The notes beneath the pieces are model-generated. The model did not search any database and was not told the origin of the DNA. It was given only the letters and a program-made list of their open reading frames with translations. DNA of 59,755 bases from Bacteroidales bacterium. Lineage in GTDB: Bacteria; Bacteroidota; Bacteroidia; Bacteroidales; FEN-979. Every line of letters starts with the position of its first letter. The first letter of the stretch is position 1. The stretch covers positions 1 through 59,755 of the forward strand of contig JAUXWT010000048.1 in NCBI GenBank assembly GCA_030681475.1. The letters run 5' to 3'. The translations under genes and the position numbers were made by a program. Positions 26,054 through 34,352 of this stretch are shown here, piece after piece.

Positions 26054-26521
26054 TTACAGCGCCTTTCGCGAAATGTAACGGGAATAATCAACCAGGCGGG
26101 GCTGGTATGATTCCTTCAGGAGATGGGATGAGATCATAAAATCGGCAGTAGAACGGTTGCATGCCGTAGGGATGTTATAAACCACGGTTATCCTCAGGAG
26201 CGCTTTAACATCAACATCATGGGGTTGTGGCTGCATGGGGTCCCAGAAGAAAATGAGCAGATCAATTTTCCCCTCCGAAATCATGGCTCCCAGTTGTTGG
26301 TCTCCACCCAAAGGACCCGACTTCAATTTAACTATGTCAAATGTGATCTTCTCCTCCACCTCCAGCTTGTGTAGGATCGTTTCTTCCACCAGTTTCCCGG
26401 TAGTCCCGGTACAGATCAGATGGTGCCCAAGCAGGGTTTTATAGTTGAATTCAACCCATTCAACAAGGTCCTTCTTACGGTTATCATGGGCTACAAGCGC
26501 GATGTGTTTTGTTTTTTCCAT
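26054..26521 (-). CDS. mgsA: Methylglyoxal synthase
   Basis: It converts dihydroxyacetone phosphate to methylglyoxal and phosphate, a bypass of lower glycolysis. The 155-residue length and motifs are standard: LVAHDNRKKDL with the conserved histidine and lysine, CTGTTG for phosphate binding, SGPLGGDQQLGAMI, and FFWDPMQPQPHDVDVKALLR with the catalytic aspartate region. It starts 14 bases after the SAM-hydrolase gene and is probably co-transcribed. Confidence 0.95.
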   Translation of the reverse strand: MEKTKHIALVAHDNRKKDLVEWVEFNYKTLLGHHLICTGTTGKLVEETILHKLEVEEKITFDIVKLKSGPLGGDQQLGAMISEGKIDLLIFFWDPMQPQPHDVDVKALLRITVVYNIPTACNRSTADFMISSHLLKESYQPRLVDYSRYISRKAL

Positions 26522-26535
26522 CTGGTTCCTTCTTT

Positions 26536-27315
26536 TTATTCCAGCTCAACTGTAACCAACTGGTCTATCTTTAATCCCAGGAGGCTGCTGGCTTTTCCCT
26601 CGCGGATAGCGATTTCAATATACCCGCTGGTTGAAAAGAGTGCAAGCATATCACCCTGGCTTACATCTTTATATGATTTACTGATCTCAGTGATGCGATA
26701 GTTCAGTGACCGGAAAGTAATTGCAAACTTTCGTTTATTCACAACAGATTTGAACAAAGATTCGGTGATGTTAATGAAAACGTTTTCGTAATTGTCAATG
26801 TAAATCACTTTCCCCTTGATCTGATCACCCTGAATCACAGGCTGGAACGCCATTTTCTGCATGACATTCTCCTTTGTGAAACCAAGTTTCTCAATGGGTT
26901 GGCCACTGGCGATATGACATGCAACCTTTACAAATACATCGCGTGTTGAAAAGGTAAAATAATCGGAATCCTGGATGACATCAAGTTCAATGATCTTCTC
27001 CGGTTTAACATCAAACAATAATGAAAATATGCCATTATCGGCGCCTATAAAATAATGACCGCGGTGGGATACCACTGTATGCGGTGTTTCAACGGCTGCC
27101 TCGGTGTTGATGGCAAGTATATGGATCGTACCTTCCGGAAAATTCGGATAAAAATTCCTGATGATGAAGGCAGCCTGGTTCAGGTCGAACGCAGGAATAT
27201 TGTGCGACACGTCAACGATACGTATATCGGGTAAGAGCCGCAGAATTGCTCCCTTGACGGCTCCGGCGTAATGGTCTTTAAGTCCCCAGTCGCTTATCAG
27301 CGTGATTATGGCCAT
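26536..27315 (-). CDS. SAM hydrolase (DUF62, adenosine-forming)
   Basis: This 259-residue protein is of the SAM hydroxide adenosyltransferase (duf62) family, which splits S-adenosylmethionine into adenosine and methionine. Family motifs are SDWGLKDHYAGAVKG at the N-terminus, DVSHNIPAFDLNQAAF, ADNGIFSLLF and FSTRDVFVKVA. It is not a fluorinase or chlorinase by length or context. It is divergent from phoH across a 43-bp gap with facing promoters and is followed by mgsA. Confidence 0.88.
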   Translation of the reverse strand: MAIITLISDWGLKDHYAGAVKGAILRLLPDIRIVDVSHNIPAFDLNQAAFIIRNFYPNFPEGTIHILAINTEAAVETPHTVVSHRGHYFIGADNGIFSLLFDVKPEKIIELDVIQDSDYFTFSTRDVFVKVACHIASGQPIEKLGFTKENVMQKMAFQPVIQGDQIKGKVIYIDNYENVFINITESLFKSVVNKRKFAITFRSLNYRITEISKSYKDVSQGDMLALFSTSGYIEIAIREGKASSLLGLKIDQLVTVELE

Positions 27316-27326
27316 GGAAATATTCG

Positions 27327-27348
27327 TACATTTGCGTATTCAAAAGTA
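27327..27348. promoter_or_regulatory. Overlapping divergent TAnnTTTG promoters
   Basis: TACATTTG on the plus strand (27327-27334) points toward phoH, and TACTTTTG on the minus strand (27341-27348) points toward the SAM-hydrolase gene. The two -7 boxes are 6 bases apart, so each expected start site falls in or beside the other box. Simultaneous use seems unlikely. Confidence 0.5.
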
Positions 27349-27358
27349 AATATTTTTC

Positions 27359-28318
27359 ATGAGCGAGAAGCAAATTAACATTGATTCCTTTCATCCGCTT
27401 GATATTTTTGGCGCCAATGACCAGAATCTGGAGGTCGTCCGCAACTTTTTCCCAAAAATAAAGATCGTTTCCCGCGACAACTATATCAAAGCTTATGGCG
27501 AAGAGTCCGACCTGTTCGATTTTGAAGAAAAGTTCACCTCACTATTACTACATTTTGAGAAATTCGGGCGGTTGACGAAAACCGACATCAGTCTGTTGTT
27601 AAACCCGGGTTCAAATGGTTCTTCCAATACATCTGACGGCCAGAACGATATTCTTGTCCATGGTAAAAACGGCCTGCTGATCAGGGCCCGTACGGTAAAC
27701 CAGCGTAAACTCGTTGACAGCAGCCTGCAGAACGACCTGGTCTTTGTTATTGGACCTGCGGGAACGGGAAAAACATACACCGCCGTTGCTATGGCGGTAC
27801 GGGCCCTCAAAAACAAAGAGGTCCAACGGATCATTCTCACACGTCCTGCCGTTGAAGCAGGTGAAAATCTGGGGTTTCTTCCTGGTGATCTGAAAGAGAA
27901 GTTGGACCCCTACATGCAGCCGCTCTATGATGCGCTGGGCGACATGCTCCCGACACAAAAGCTCCTGCAGTACATCGAAGATCGTGTGATCGAGATCGCA
28001 CCGCTGGCCTTCATGCGCGGAAGAACGCTTCACAATGCTTTTGCCATCCTGGATGAAGCCCAGAACACTACGCCAAGCCAGCTAAAAATGTTTTTAACCC
28101 GGATGGGCGCCTCCTCGAAATTCATTGTTACGGGAGATATTACACAGATTGATTTACCGAAAAATCAGATCAGCGGGTTGATCCATTCTCAAAAAATCCT
28201 GAACGACATTGACGGGATTGACTTCGTATATCTTGATAAATCGGATATCATCAGGCACAGGCTTGTGGGAAAGGTTATTGATGCGTATAGTAATGAAGGT
28301 GGCGAAATGGTGAAATAG
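27359..28318 (+). CDS. phoH: PhoH-family P-loop ATPase
   Basis: This 319-residue cytoplasmic ATPase has Walker A GPAGTGKT, Walker B FAILDEAQN and TGDITQIDLP, with the PhoH signature ILTRPAVEAGENLGFLPGD. The N-terminal part (1-100) is the usual PhoH leader domain. PhoH-like proteins are linked to RNA metabolism and phosphate stress, but the exact role is unclear. The stop codon (TAG) is supplied by the GAAATGGTGAAATAG repeat that follows. purC lies 56 bases downstream in the same direction. Confidence 0.93.
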   Translation: MSEKQINIDSFHPLDIFGANDQNLEVVRNFFPKIKIVSRDNYIKAYGEESDLFDFEEKFTSLLLHFEKFGRLTKTDISLLLNPGSNGSSNTSDGQNDILVHGKNGLLIRARTVNQRKLVDSSLQNDLVFVIGPAGTGKTYTAVAMAVRALKNKEVQRIILTRPAVEAGENLGFLPGDLKEKLDPYMQPLYDALGDMLPTQKLLQYIEDRVIEIAPLAFMRGRTLHNAFAILDEAQNTTPSQLKMFLTRMGASSKFIVTGDITQIDLPKNQISGLIHSQKILNDIDGIDFVYLDKSDIIRHRLVGKVIDAYSNEGGEMVK

Positions 28319-28360
28319 TGAAATAGTGAAATAGCGAAATAGCGAAATGATGAAATAATT
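28303..28360 (+). repeat. GAAATAGT-type tandem repeat at the phoH end
   Basis: About six units of GAAATGGT/GAAATAGT/GAAATAGC start inside the last three phoH codons, provide its stop, and fill the gap to purC. They carry TGA or TAG in several frames. The same word occurs at 14451-14508 and, as one to two units, at the gldF stop. Confidence 0.8.
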
Positions 28361-28374
28361 ATAAAATAGAAATT

Positions 28375-29325
28375 ATGAACAATGTGCTTTTAAAGACAAA
28401 TTTTGATTTTCCGGGACAGAGGAGCCGCTATCAGGGCAAAGTTCGTGACGTTTATAACATTGATGATCAATTTCTTGTGATGGTTGCAAGCGACCGGATC
28501 TCCGCTTTTGACGTCGTTCTTCCACGGGGCATCCCTTACAAGGGACAGGTTCTCAACCAGATCGCTGAAAAATTCCTGGATGCCACGGCTGATATTTGTC
28601 CCAATTGGAAAATCGCCTCACCCGATCCCAATGTCACCATCGGACATTTCTGTAGGATCTACCCAGTTGAAATGATCATCAGAGGTTACCTCACCGGAAG
28701 TTCATGGCGCACTTATCTGAAAGGTGCACGGGAAATTTGCGGGGTGCCTGTTCCGGATGGAATGAAGGAGCACCAGCGATTCCCGGAGCCTATCATAACG
28801 CCAACAACGAAAGCAACTGAAGGCCATGATGAGGATATTACAGAGGCAGAATTACTTGCCCAGGGGCTGGTGCCCGCCGGGGAATATGAGATCCTTAAAA
28901 AATATACGCTGGCATTGTTCAGGCGGGGCACAGAGATGGCGGCTCAGAAAGGGCTGATCCTTGTTGATACAAAATATGAATTCGGCAAAGGCGCCGATGG
29001 CAGGATATACCTGTGTGATGAGATCCATACCCCTGATTCCTCTCGCTATTTTTACCTTGACGGATATGAAGAACGTCAGTCAAGGGGAGAATCACAACGT
29101 CAGCTTTCCAAGGAATTTGTGCGCGAATGGCTCATAGCCAATGGGTTTATGGGACAAGAGGGTCAGCAGGTCCCTGAGATGAGCGACACGTGGATCAGGG
29201 AAATTTCCGCCCGCTATATCGAGCTCTACGAAGGGATCACGGGTGAAACATTCAACCGTACTCAATCTGATAACATCCTCTCCCGGGTAGAAAGCAACAT
29301 TCTTACCTGGTTAAAAACCAGATAA
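28375..29325 (+). CDS. purC: SAICAR synthetase (phosphoribosylaminoimidazole-succinocarboxamide synthase)
   Basis: This de novo purine enzyme joins CAIR and aspartate using ATP. It has 316 residues, the longer yeast-ADE1-like form. Signature segments are [71 protein letters not shown] and [14 protein letters not shown]. No other purine gene is in the window. It is probably co-transcribed with phoH across the repeat. Confidence 0.95.
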   Translation: MNNVLLKTNFDFPGQRSRYQGKVRDVYNIDDQFLVMVASDRISAFDVVLPRGIPYKGQVLNQIAEKFLDATADICPNWKIASPDPNVTIGHFCRIYPVEMIIRGYLTGSSWRTYLKGAREICGVPVPDGMKEHQRFPEPIITPTTKATEGHDEDITEAELLAQGLVPAGEYEILKKYTLALFRRGTEMAAQKGLILVDTKYEFGKGADGRIYLCDEIHTPDSSRYFYLDGYEERQSRGESQRQLSKEFVREWLIANGFMGQEGQQVPEMSDTWIREISARYIELYEGITGETFNRTQSDNILSRVESNILTWLKTR

Positions 29326-29342
29326 ATACCCATGAGGGATCT

Positions 29343-30461
29343 TCAATGTACGACCACAAATCGCTGCGTGGCCGAAAGGTTTCCTGATTTTAATTTACAT
29401 ACATAAACCCCGGGATCATAATTCTTCACATCCCAGTCGATCTTGTGGTAACCTTCTGTCATCCTCCGGTTCAATACCGTATCTTTTAATTTTCCGCTGT
29501 TGTCATAGATCATCAATGAAACAGCTTCGTTGTTGCCGGAAATGACGATGGGAATTGTAACAGATTGCGAAACAGGGTTTGGGAAAACCTGGAGCAATCG
29601 TGGTTGTTCAGGGTTTTCAGGTTCATCGATCCCGTTGGGATACATCATCGGACTGCCGGCCTGCACCCAGGCGGTATATACCAGATCGGCCAGTGTCGCA
29701 GATGCATTCCGCATCATCAGGATGGTAAAATTTCCGGACTTCGCCCATAATGCCTGGTAATAGGCATCGGAGCTGGTGCTGCCGCCGGCCAGGGTTTTAG
29801 CGTAAGTATCGGCAAGAAGAACACTATCAACATATTTATAATTATGGTATAGATAATTAAACACATATCCACCAATATCTTCTATATATTGTGCCTGATC
29901 GGCCGGATAAACAAGTAGTGATTCATAACGGCTAATCATAGTTGACTCATACCGGGAATGAACTCCGGTTTGTCCGGTCATCTGACCGTTGTAATTGTTG
30001 GTAATGTGCAAAGGCATGTGTCCGTCGCCCACATAATGGCCAAGATCGGCCGCAAAAAGGGAGGATTTGTTCCAATCACCCCGCTGAAAGCAGCTTTTAA
30101 GTGAATCAAAGGTGATCATGGTGGTCCAGGGAAGAGTTCCCTGGTCGATCACAAAGTTGTATCCGTATTTGGCCAAAACAGAATCATAGGTTTGCGGGAT
30201 ACGTCCGGTTTGTACAAATTCAGGATAGTTATCAATGTCGATATAGTGCCGGGGTGATTCGTTGGGGTCCTGGTCTTTACGATAATCGGCATCGGAGGCA
30301 TGGTTCGCAACAAAGTTGGTCCAAACTGGTTTCAGGAATGACAATTCAACCGGTAAACAGGCGGCAAAATTCTGGCTGATCTTCCTATGCCCTTTCGACC
30401 CCCAGCTTGAAAGCATCAGGCAGAGCGATATCAATAAAACGGGTAACAGGTTTTTTTTCAT
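29343..30461 (-). CDS. Secreted S1/P1-type nuclease with type IX sorting domain
   Basis: This 372-residue secreted zinc nuclease follows a signal peptide (1-19), so that the mature chain begins with WGSKGHR, whose tryptophan and histidine bind zinc in P1 nuclease. Further ligand regions are NHASDADYR, SPRHYIDIDNYP and DLGHYVGDGHMPLHITNNY. The last 85 residues (LQVFPNPVSQSVTI... ending RFVVVH) form a Por secretion system C-terminal sorting domain, so export is through the type IX system. Likely role: extracellular degradation of RNA and single-stranded DNA. Its start overlaps the SirB1-like gene end by 4 bases. Confidence 0.88.
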   Translation of the reverse strand: MKKNLLPVLLISLCLMLSSWGSKGHRKISQNFAACLPVELSFLKPVWTNFVANHASDADYRKDQDPNESPRHYIDIDNYPEFVQTGRIPQTYDSVLAKYGYNFVIDQGTLPWTTMITFDSLKSCFQRGDWNKSSLFAADLGHYVGDGHMPLHITNNYNGQMTGQTGVHSRYESTMISRYESLLVYPADQAQYIEDIGGYVFNYLYHNYKYVDSVLLADTYAKTLAGGSTSSDAYYQALWAKSGNFTILMMRNASATLADLVYTAWVQAGSPMMYPNGIDEPENPEQPRLLQVFPNPVSQSVTIPIVISGNNEAVSLMIYDNSGKLKDTVLNRRMTEGYHKIDWDVKNYDPGVYVCKLKSGNLSATQRFVVVH

Positions 30462-31327
30462 TCGTAGGCGGCTAAAAGGGTTTCTAAAACTTCAACTTTA
30501 TCGATTTCCCCGGTATGATTATAAGAGAATATCAGGTTGTGGATGAGCCGAAAGATGATATCGGCATTACTGCAAGGAAGAAAGAACGACTTTTCGGGTT
30601 TGATCTTCATTTGTCTGTTAAACAAATCTATTTCCCTGCGGGGAAAGACAGCGCCCATATTAAATGGATTGATGTAGAAAAGCACATCGTTTTCACTTGG
30701 GTCTTCAATCCCTTCACCGCCCAGGTACACGAGGACAAAATGCTGCGGGAGATTCACGCCATAAACGGGTAATCCAAGTTTTTGCGCCAGGATTATATAG
30801 AGAATTCCTAAAGACACCGGGCTTCCCTTCTTGTTTTCAAGCAGGCCATTAACATAGTTGAACTGAGGTTTGGCAATTTTACCTTTATACCCATTGAAAT
30901 GATGGATGTCAAAAAATACATGGTTAAACACTTTGACATTTTCAAAGGCAGTCAGGTTTTCATTCAACTCAACCCAGATATCCGTTTTCAATTGGGCAAT
31001 ATCTGAAACGATTTCATCTTCATCCAATGAGGGATATTCGGTTTTTGTTACCAGGATGAATCCTTTCAGCAAATCTGAAGAGCCGTTATTAAGCCAGTCC
31101 GAAAATTCAAGATATATATGTTTATGGTGCAATTCGCTGATGATCGAATTAACGCGTTGCTGAACAATGTTGTTAAAGTTATTCTCAAGATAATTTTCAA
31201 GGGGGGCAATGGCGCCCACTCCCAGCAGCAATATCTGTTTGCGTATCAGTTGGAACGCCGTTTCATCCGGATCATCCAGGAGGCTGATCAGAGCAGACAG
31301 GGTTGTATTGCTGGATACTTTGGACAT
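30458..31327 (-). CDS. SirB1-type transglutaminase-like protein
   Basis: This 289-residue cytoplasmic protein has a transglutaminase-like core (about 120-285): YVNGLLENKKGSPVSLGILYIILAQKLGL and GVNLPQHFVLVYLG match the SirB1/transglut_core2 family. The usual nucleophile position reads PVSLG rather than containing cysteine, so peptidase activity is doubtful. The N-terminal third is helical and acidic. The ATGA overlap with the nuclease gene indicates one transcript. The function of the family is unknown. Confidence 0.7.
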   Translation of the reverse strand: MSKVSSNTTLSALISLLDDPDETAFQLIRKQILLLGVGAIAPLENYLENNFNNIVQQRVNSIISELHHKHIYLEFSDWLNNGSSDLLKGFILVTKTEYPSLDEDEIVSDIAQLKTDIWVELNENLTAFENVKVFNHVFFDIHHFNGYKGKIAKPQFNYVNGLLENKKGSPVSLGILYIILAQKLGLPVYGVNLPQHFVLVYLGGEGIEDPSENDVLFYINPFNMGAVFPRREIDLFNRQMKIKPEKSFFLPCSNADIIFRLIHNLIFSYNHTGEIDKVEVLETLLAAYE

Positions 31328-31341
31328 GAGTTGTTAGTTGT

Positions 31342-31412
31342 GTGGAGACGCACCACCATGCGGTGGAGACGCACCACCATGCGGTGGAGACGCACTGCAG
31401 TGCGTCTTTACA
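31342..31412. repeat. 21-bp tandem repeat ending in a 20-bp palindrome
   Basis: Two exact 21-bp units (31342-31362, 31363-31383) containing GGAGACGCACCACCATGCG are followed by a partial third that ends in the perfect palindrome AGACGCACTG plus its reverse complement (31388-31407). Related palindromes with GAGAC ends occur at 56606-56672, and similar ones at 37446-37503. Confidence 0.85.
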
Positions 31413-31415
31413 ATA

Positions 31416-32288
31416 CTATGCTGTAAGTTGGTCAAGTACCAGTTGTATGAGGGAGTTGACCACCTTTTTATGATCGGGGTTATAATCGCCGGTTGTACGG
31501 TTGGCTATGATGGCACATATCGTAACGACTTCATGTCCCATGAGTGTCCCCAGGCCATAGATGGCGGAGGTCTCCATTTCAAAGTTAACAACACGGTGCC
31601 CGTTATGTTTGAAGTTTTGCAGTTTATTGATCATTTCCGGATCGGTAAGCGGGAGCCGGAGAAACCTGCCCTGTGGTCCGTAAAAACCCGGGGCGGTGGC
31701 CGTGATGCCGGCTACGGCATATGGTTTGAACAAGTTGATCAAACGGTCGGTACCTTTGACAAAATATGGTTTTGAAAGATCCTGAGGCCATTGGGCGTAA
31801 ACGGAAAATGCGTCGGTAAGCGCTTTGTCAATGATATCCGGGGTTCCCTTGTAAAAGTGAAGCAGGTTGTCCAGACCAACGGCATGGGTCGATAAAACAA
31901 AGCTGTTGACCGGAACATCCGGTTGAATGGCGCCTGAGGTTCCAAGGCGGACAATGGTCAGCGGCCGGAGATCAGTTTTCAGTGTCCTGGTGCGAAGGTC
32001 AAAGTTGGCGAGGGCATCCAGTTCGTGCATGACGATATCGCAGTTGTCGGTTCCGATCCCGGTAGAGAGCGCCGTGATCCTTTTACCTTTATAAGATCCT
32101 GTACATGAGTTGAATTCACGGTTAGAGGCTTGGTGGTCAATGTCTGAGAAGTGTTCTGATATCTCGTGAACCCGTTGCGGATCGCCTACCACAATGACTG
32201 TGTCGGCCAGATTCTCGGGCTTCATGGCAATATGGTAAACGCTGCAATCGGTATTGACCATCAGGTCAGGTTTAGTAAGTATGGGCAT
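31416..32288 (-). CDS. Nucleoside phosphorylase (uridine phosphorylase-like)
   Basis: This is a purine/uridine phosphorylase-superfamily enzyme of about 290 residues that cleaves nucleosides with phosphate. Motifs are VIVVGDPQRVHEIS for phosphate/ribose binding, LSTGIGTDNCDIVMHEL, IVRLGTSGAIQPDV and VVNFEMETSAIYGLG with the conserved Met-Glu pair. The ATG at 32288 is chosen, giving MPILTKPD; an in-frame ATG at 32360 would add 24 residues and run through the promoter. It diverges from cinA. The precise base specificity is not certain. Confidence 0.88.
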   Translation of the reverse strand: MPILTKPDLMVNTDCSVYHIAMKPENLADTVIVVGDPQRVHEISEHFSDIDHQASNREFNSCTGSYKGKRITALSTGIGTDNCDIVMHELDALANFDLRTRTLKTDLRPLTIVRLGTSGAIQPDVPVNSFVLSTHAVGLDNLLHFYKGTPDIIDKALTDAFSVYAQWPQDLSKPYFVKGTDRLINLFKPYAVAGITATAPGFYGPQGRFLRLPLTDPEMINKLQNFKHNGHRVVNFEMETSAIYGLGTLMGHEVVTICAIIANRTTGDYNPDHKKVVNSLIQLVLDQLTA

Positions 32289-32304
32289 GCTATATATATT
32301 TTTG

Positions 32305-32312
32305 CAAAGGTA
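32305..32312 (-). promoter_or_regulatory. TAnnTTTG promoter of the nucleoside phosphorylase gene
   Basis: TACCTTTG on the minus strand fits the -7 consensus, 16 bases before the chosen ATG. This supports the shorter start. Confidence 0.45.
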
Positions 32313-32380
32313 ATAAATAAGCCAATCGCTCAGCCATGTTCCCGCGATCTGCGGCTTCATCCAGGAACTGCCAATTTCAT

Positions 32381-32388
32381 TACATTTG
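32381..32388 (+). promoter_or_regulatory. TAnnTTTG box directly before cinA
   Basis: TACATTTG lies only 4 bases before the cinA ATG at 32393. If used, transcription would start at or within a few bases of the start codon, giving a leaderless or nearly leaderless mRNA. No good -33 box was seen. Confidence 0.4.
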
Positions 32389-32392
32389 CAGC

Positions 32393-33655
32393 ATGAATGT
32401 AGAGATCATCAACATCGGTGACGAACTGCTCATCGGGCAGGTTGTCAATACCAATGCAGCCTGGATGGCGGAGCAATTGAGCCTGTCAGGATTCCGGGTT
32501 TATCAGAATTCAGCCATAACCGATTCACGCCGGCATATTCTGCAAGCGCTGGCCGAAGCTGAGAAACGGGCGGAGATCGTTCTGGTTTCCGGAGGTATCG
32601 GCCCCACGAAGGACGATATTACAAAACATGTCCTTTGCGAGTTTTTTAATACACGTCTTGTGTTTGATGCTGATGCATATCATGATATCGAAGCGCTTTT
32701 TGCACAACGGGGATACCAGGTTACTGAGCTCAACCGCCGGCAGGCCGAATTGCCTGAAACCTGCATGGGGATCCCGAATGAACTCGGAACTGCCCGCGGC
32801 ATGTGGTTTGAGAAGGATCGCCCCGGCGGAGGGGTGACCGTATTCGTTTCCATGCCCGGCGTCCCCTTTGAAATGAAGGCGATGATGACCGGTTTCATCA
32901 TCCCTAGGCTGAAAGAAAAATTTAAAACTCCTTTCATTTATCACAGGACGCTATTGACGCAGGGGATCGGGGAATCGTTCCTGGCGGTTGAGATTGAGGA
33001 TTGGGAAAATGCACTTCCCGCTAACATTAAACTGGCCTACCTGCCACAACCCGGCATGGTCAGGTTGCGCCTCACCGGGGAGGGAGCGGATGAAGCGTTG
33101 CTGCATCAACAGGTTGATGAAGAGATTGCGAAATTGCAGACACTGGTGAAGGAATATTTCTTTGGCTATGATCAGGAAGCCATCGAGATAATCGTGGGCA
33201 GGCTGCTTAAAGATAGAAATTCAACCCTGGCCACTGCGGAGAGCTGCACGGGAGGAGCCATTGCAGCGATGATCACCTCCATTCCGGGCAGTTCGGACTA
33301 TTATAAAGGTTCGGTGGTTGCATATTCTAATGAGATCAAGGAGAACATCCTGGGCGTAAGCGCTGAAACCCTTGAAAAATATGGCGCCGTAAGCCAGGAG
33401 GTGGTGACGGAGATGGCCATTTCCCTGCGTACAAAGTTCAAAGTCGATTATGCCATTGCCACCTCCGGCATCGCAGGCCCTGATGGCGGAACTGCCGAAA
33501 AGCCGGTCGGCACCTCCTGGATCGCCATTGCCACACCCGATGAAGTTTTTGCTGAAAAATATCTTTTTGGCGAAAGCAGGGAACGCAACATCCGGCGGAC
33601 GGGGTTGCAGGCGCTTAGCCTTTTGCGAAAGAAACTGTTAATGCAAGCAATGTAA
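32393..33655 (+). CDS. cinA: CinA-like nicotinamide-nucleotide amidase/ADP-ribose pyrophosphatase
   Basis: The protein is about 420 residues. The N-terminal MoCF-like domain (1-170; EIINIGDELLIGQVVNTNAA, VSGGIGPTKDD) hydrolyses ADP-ribose or NMN-type nucleotides. The C-terminal CinA domain (about 255-415; LATAESCTGGAIAAMITSIPG, ATSGIAGPDGGTAEKPVGT) is the NMN amidase. Together they serve pyridine-nucleotide recycling. The start at 32393 gives the family N-terminus MNVEIINIGDE; the longer frame from 32336 would add an unlikely leader. Its last residues (MQAM) and stop are written by the GCAATG-type repeat that follows. Confidence 0.95.
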   Translation: MNVEIINIGDELLIGQVVNTNAAWMAEQLSLSGFRVYQNSAITDSRRHILQALAEAEKRAEIVLVSGGIGPTKDDITKHVLCEFFNTRLVFDADAYHDIEALFAQRGYQVTELNRRQAELPETCMGIPNELGTARGMWFEKDRPGGGVTVFVSMPGVPFEMKAMMTGFIIPRLKEKFKTPFIYHRTLLTQGIGESFLAVEIEDWENALPANIKLAYLPQPGMVRLRLTGEGADEALLHQQVDEEIAKLQTLVKEYFFGYDQEAIEIIVGRLLKDRNSTLATAESCTGGAIAAMITSIPGSSDYYKGSVVAYSNEIKENILGVSAETLEKYGAVSQEVVTEMAISLRTKFKVDYAIATSGIAGPDGGTAEKPVGTSWIAIATPDEVFAEKYLFGESRERNIRRTGLQALSLLRKKLLMQAM

Positions 33656-33702
33656 ATAATGAAGGCAATGCAAGTAATGCAGGCAATGTAAATAATGCGA
33701 TG
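33643..33702 (+). repeat. GCAATG-type tandem repeat at the cinA end
   Basis: About six units of AAGCAATG/AGGCAATG/AAATAATG begin in the last cinA codons, supply the TAA and continue for some 45 bases. The same word family occurs at 57664-57725. Confidence 0.8.
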
Positions 33703-33708
33703 AAAATG

Positions 33709-33826
33709 TTTCACGCGGAGTTACGCGGAGTTTTACGCAGAGTTTCGCAGAGTTAAAATTCATATTATCAGCGTTCTGCGCGACTCTGCGGATTAATCTG
33801 CGCAACTCTGCGAGAAAATAAAAATA
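33709..33826. repeat. CGCGGAGTT/CTCTGCG hairpin-type repeat
   Basis: CACGCGGAGTTACGCGGAGT near the left side and repeated CTGCG-CAACTCTGCG on the right could fold back on each other. CTCTGCGAGAAA is shared with the elements at 828-920 and 6364-6468, so this is a diverged relative. The rest of the gap up to the rpmB promoter holds nothing else. Confidence 0.6.
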
Positions 33827-33874
33827 TGATTATTTTATTACCTCCGTGGTAACAATGAGTTTTTTCCCCGGTTC

Positions 33875-33906
33875 TTTGGTGGATTAAAATAAATGGTCTA
33901 TCTTTG
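33875..33906 (+). promoter_or_regulatory. Promoter of rpmB
   Basis: TTTG (33875-33878) and TATCTTTG (33899-33906) are 20 bases apart, an exact fit to the Bacteroidota promoter TTTG-N19-21-TAnnTTTG. The leader to the ATG is about 30 bases. Confidence 0.75.
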
Positions 33907-33943
33907 CACTCCATTTTGAATTACCATTCTAATCAGAACCGTC

Positions 33944-34183
33944 ATGTCAAGGATTTGTGAAATTACCGGAAAGATAGCGATCAAAGGGCATAAAGTCTCT
34001 CATTCCAATAAGAAATCAAAACGCTGGTTCAGTCCGAACATACAGAATAAGACCTTTTTTATTGCCGAAGAGGACCGCGAAATCAAACTGAAAATTTCAG
34101 CCGAAGGTTTACGCCACATGAATAAAAAAGGAGTTTACGCGTGCATCAAAGAGGCACGGGAAAAAGGATTTCTCAACAGGTAA
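33944..34183 (+). CDS. rpmB: 50S ribosomal protein L28
   Basis: L28 is 79 residues long and of the Bacteroidota type: MSRICEITGK, HKVSHSNKKSKRWFSPNIQ, FFIAEEDREIKLKISAEGLR, MNKKGVYACIKEA. It has one cysteine in the N-terminal segment and no zinc ribbon. It has its own promoter and a strong terminator. In many Bacteroidota rpmB is followed by rpmG and a DUF4295 gene; here neither follows, and the gene stands alone. Confidence 0.96.
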   Translation: MSRICEITGKIAIKGHKVSHSNKKSKRWFSPNIQNKTFFIAEEDREIKLKISAEGLRHMNKKGVYACIKEAREKGFLNR

Positions 34184-34204
34184 AAAATATTTTCATGGTT
34201 GGAG

Positions 34205-34234
34205 ATGCTGTTACGCTGTAACGGCATTTTTTTT
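34205..34234 (+). terminator. Rho-independent terminator of rpmB
   Basis: A 10-bp stem with one G-T pair (ATGCTGTTAC / GTAACGGCAT) and a 3-base loop is followed by an uninterrupted T run. It lies 21 bases after the rpmB stop. Confidence 0.9.
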
Positions 34235-34272
34235 GCCTGATCCCCAAAAAAATAAACATCAGGTTTATGCGT

Positions 34273-34280
34273 TATATTTG
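34273..34280 (+). promoter_or_regulatory. TAnnTTTG box upstream of the carboxypeptidase-like gene
   Basis: TATATTTG matches the -7 consensus about 72 bases before the start at 34353. No well-spaced -33 TTTG was found. Confidence 0.4.
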
Positions 34281-34352
34281 CGACTGATAACTTTTTAAGT
34301 AAGCAAACTAAACAGCTCATCATATAGTACATAAAAATACAACTCAACAAGA

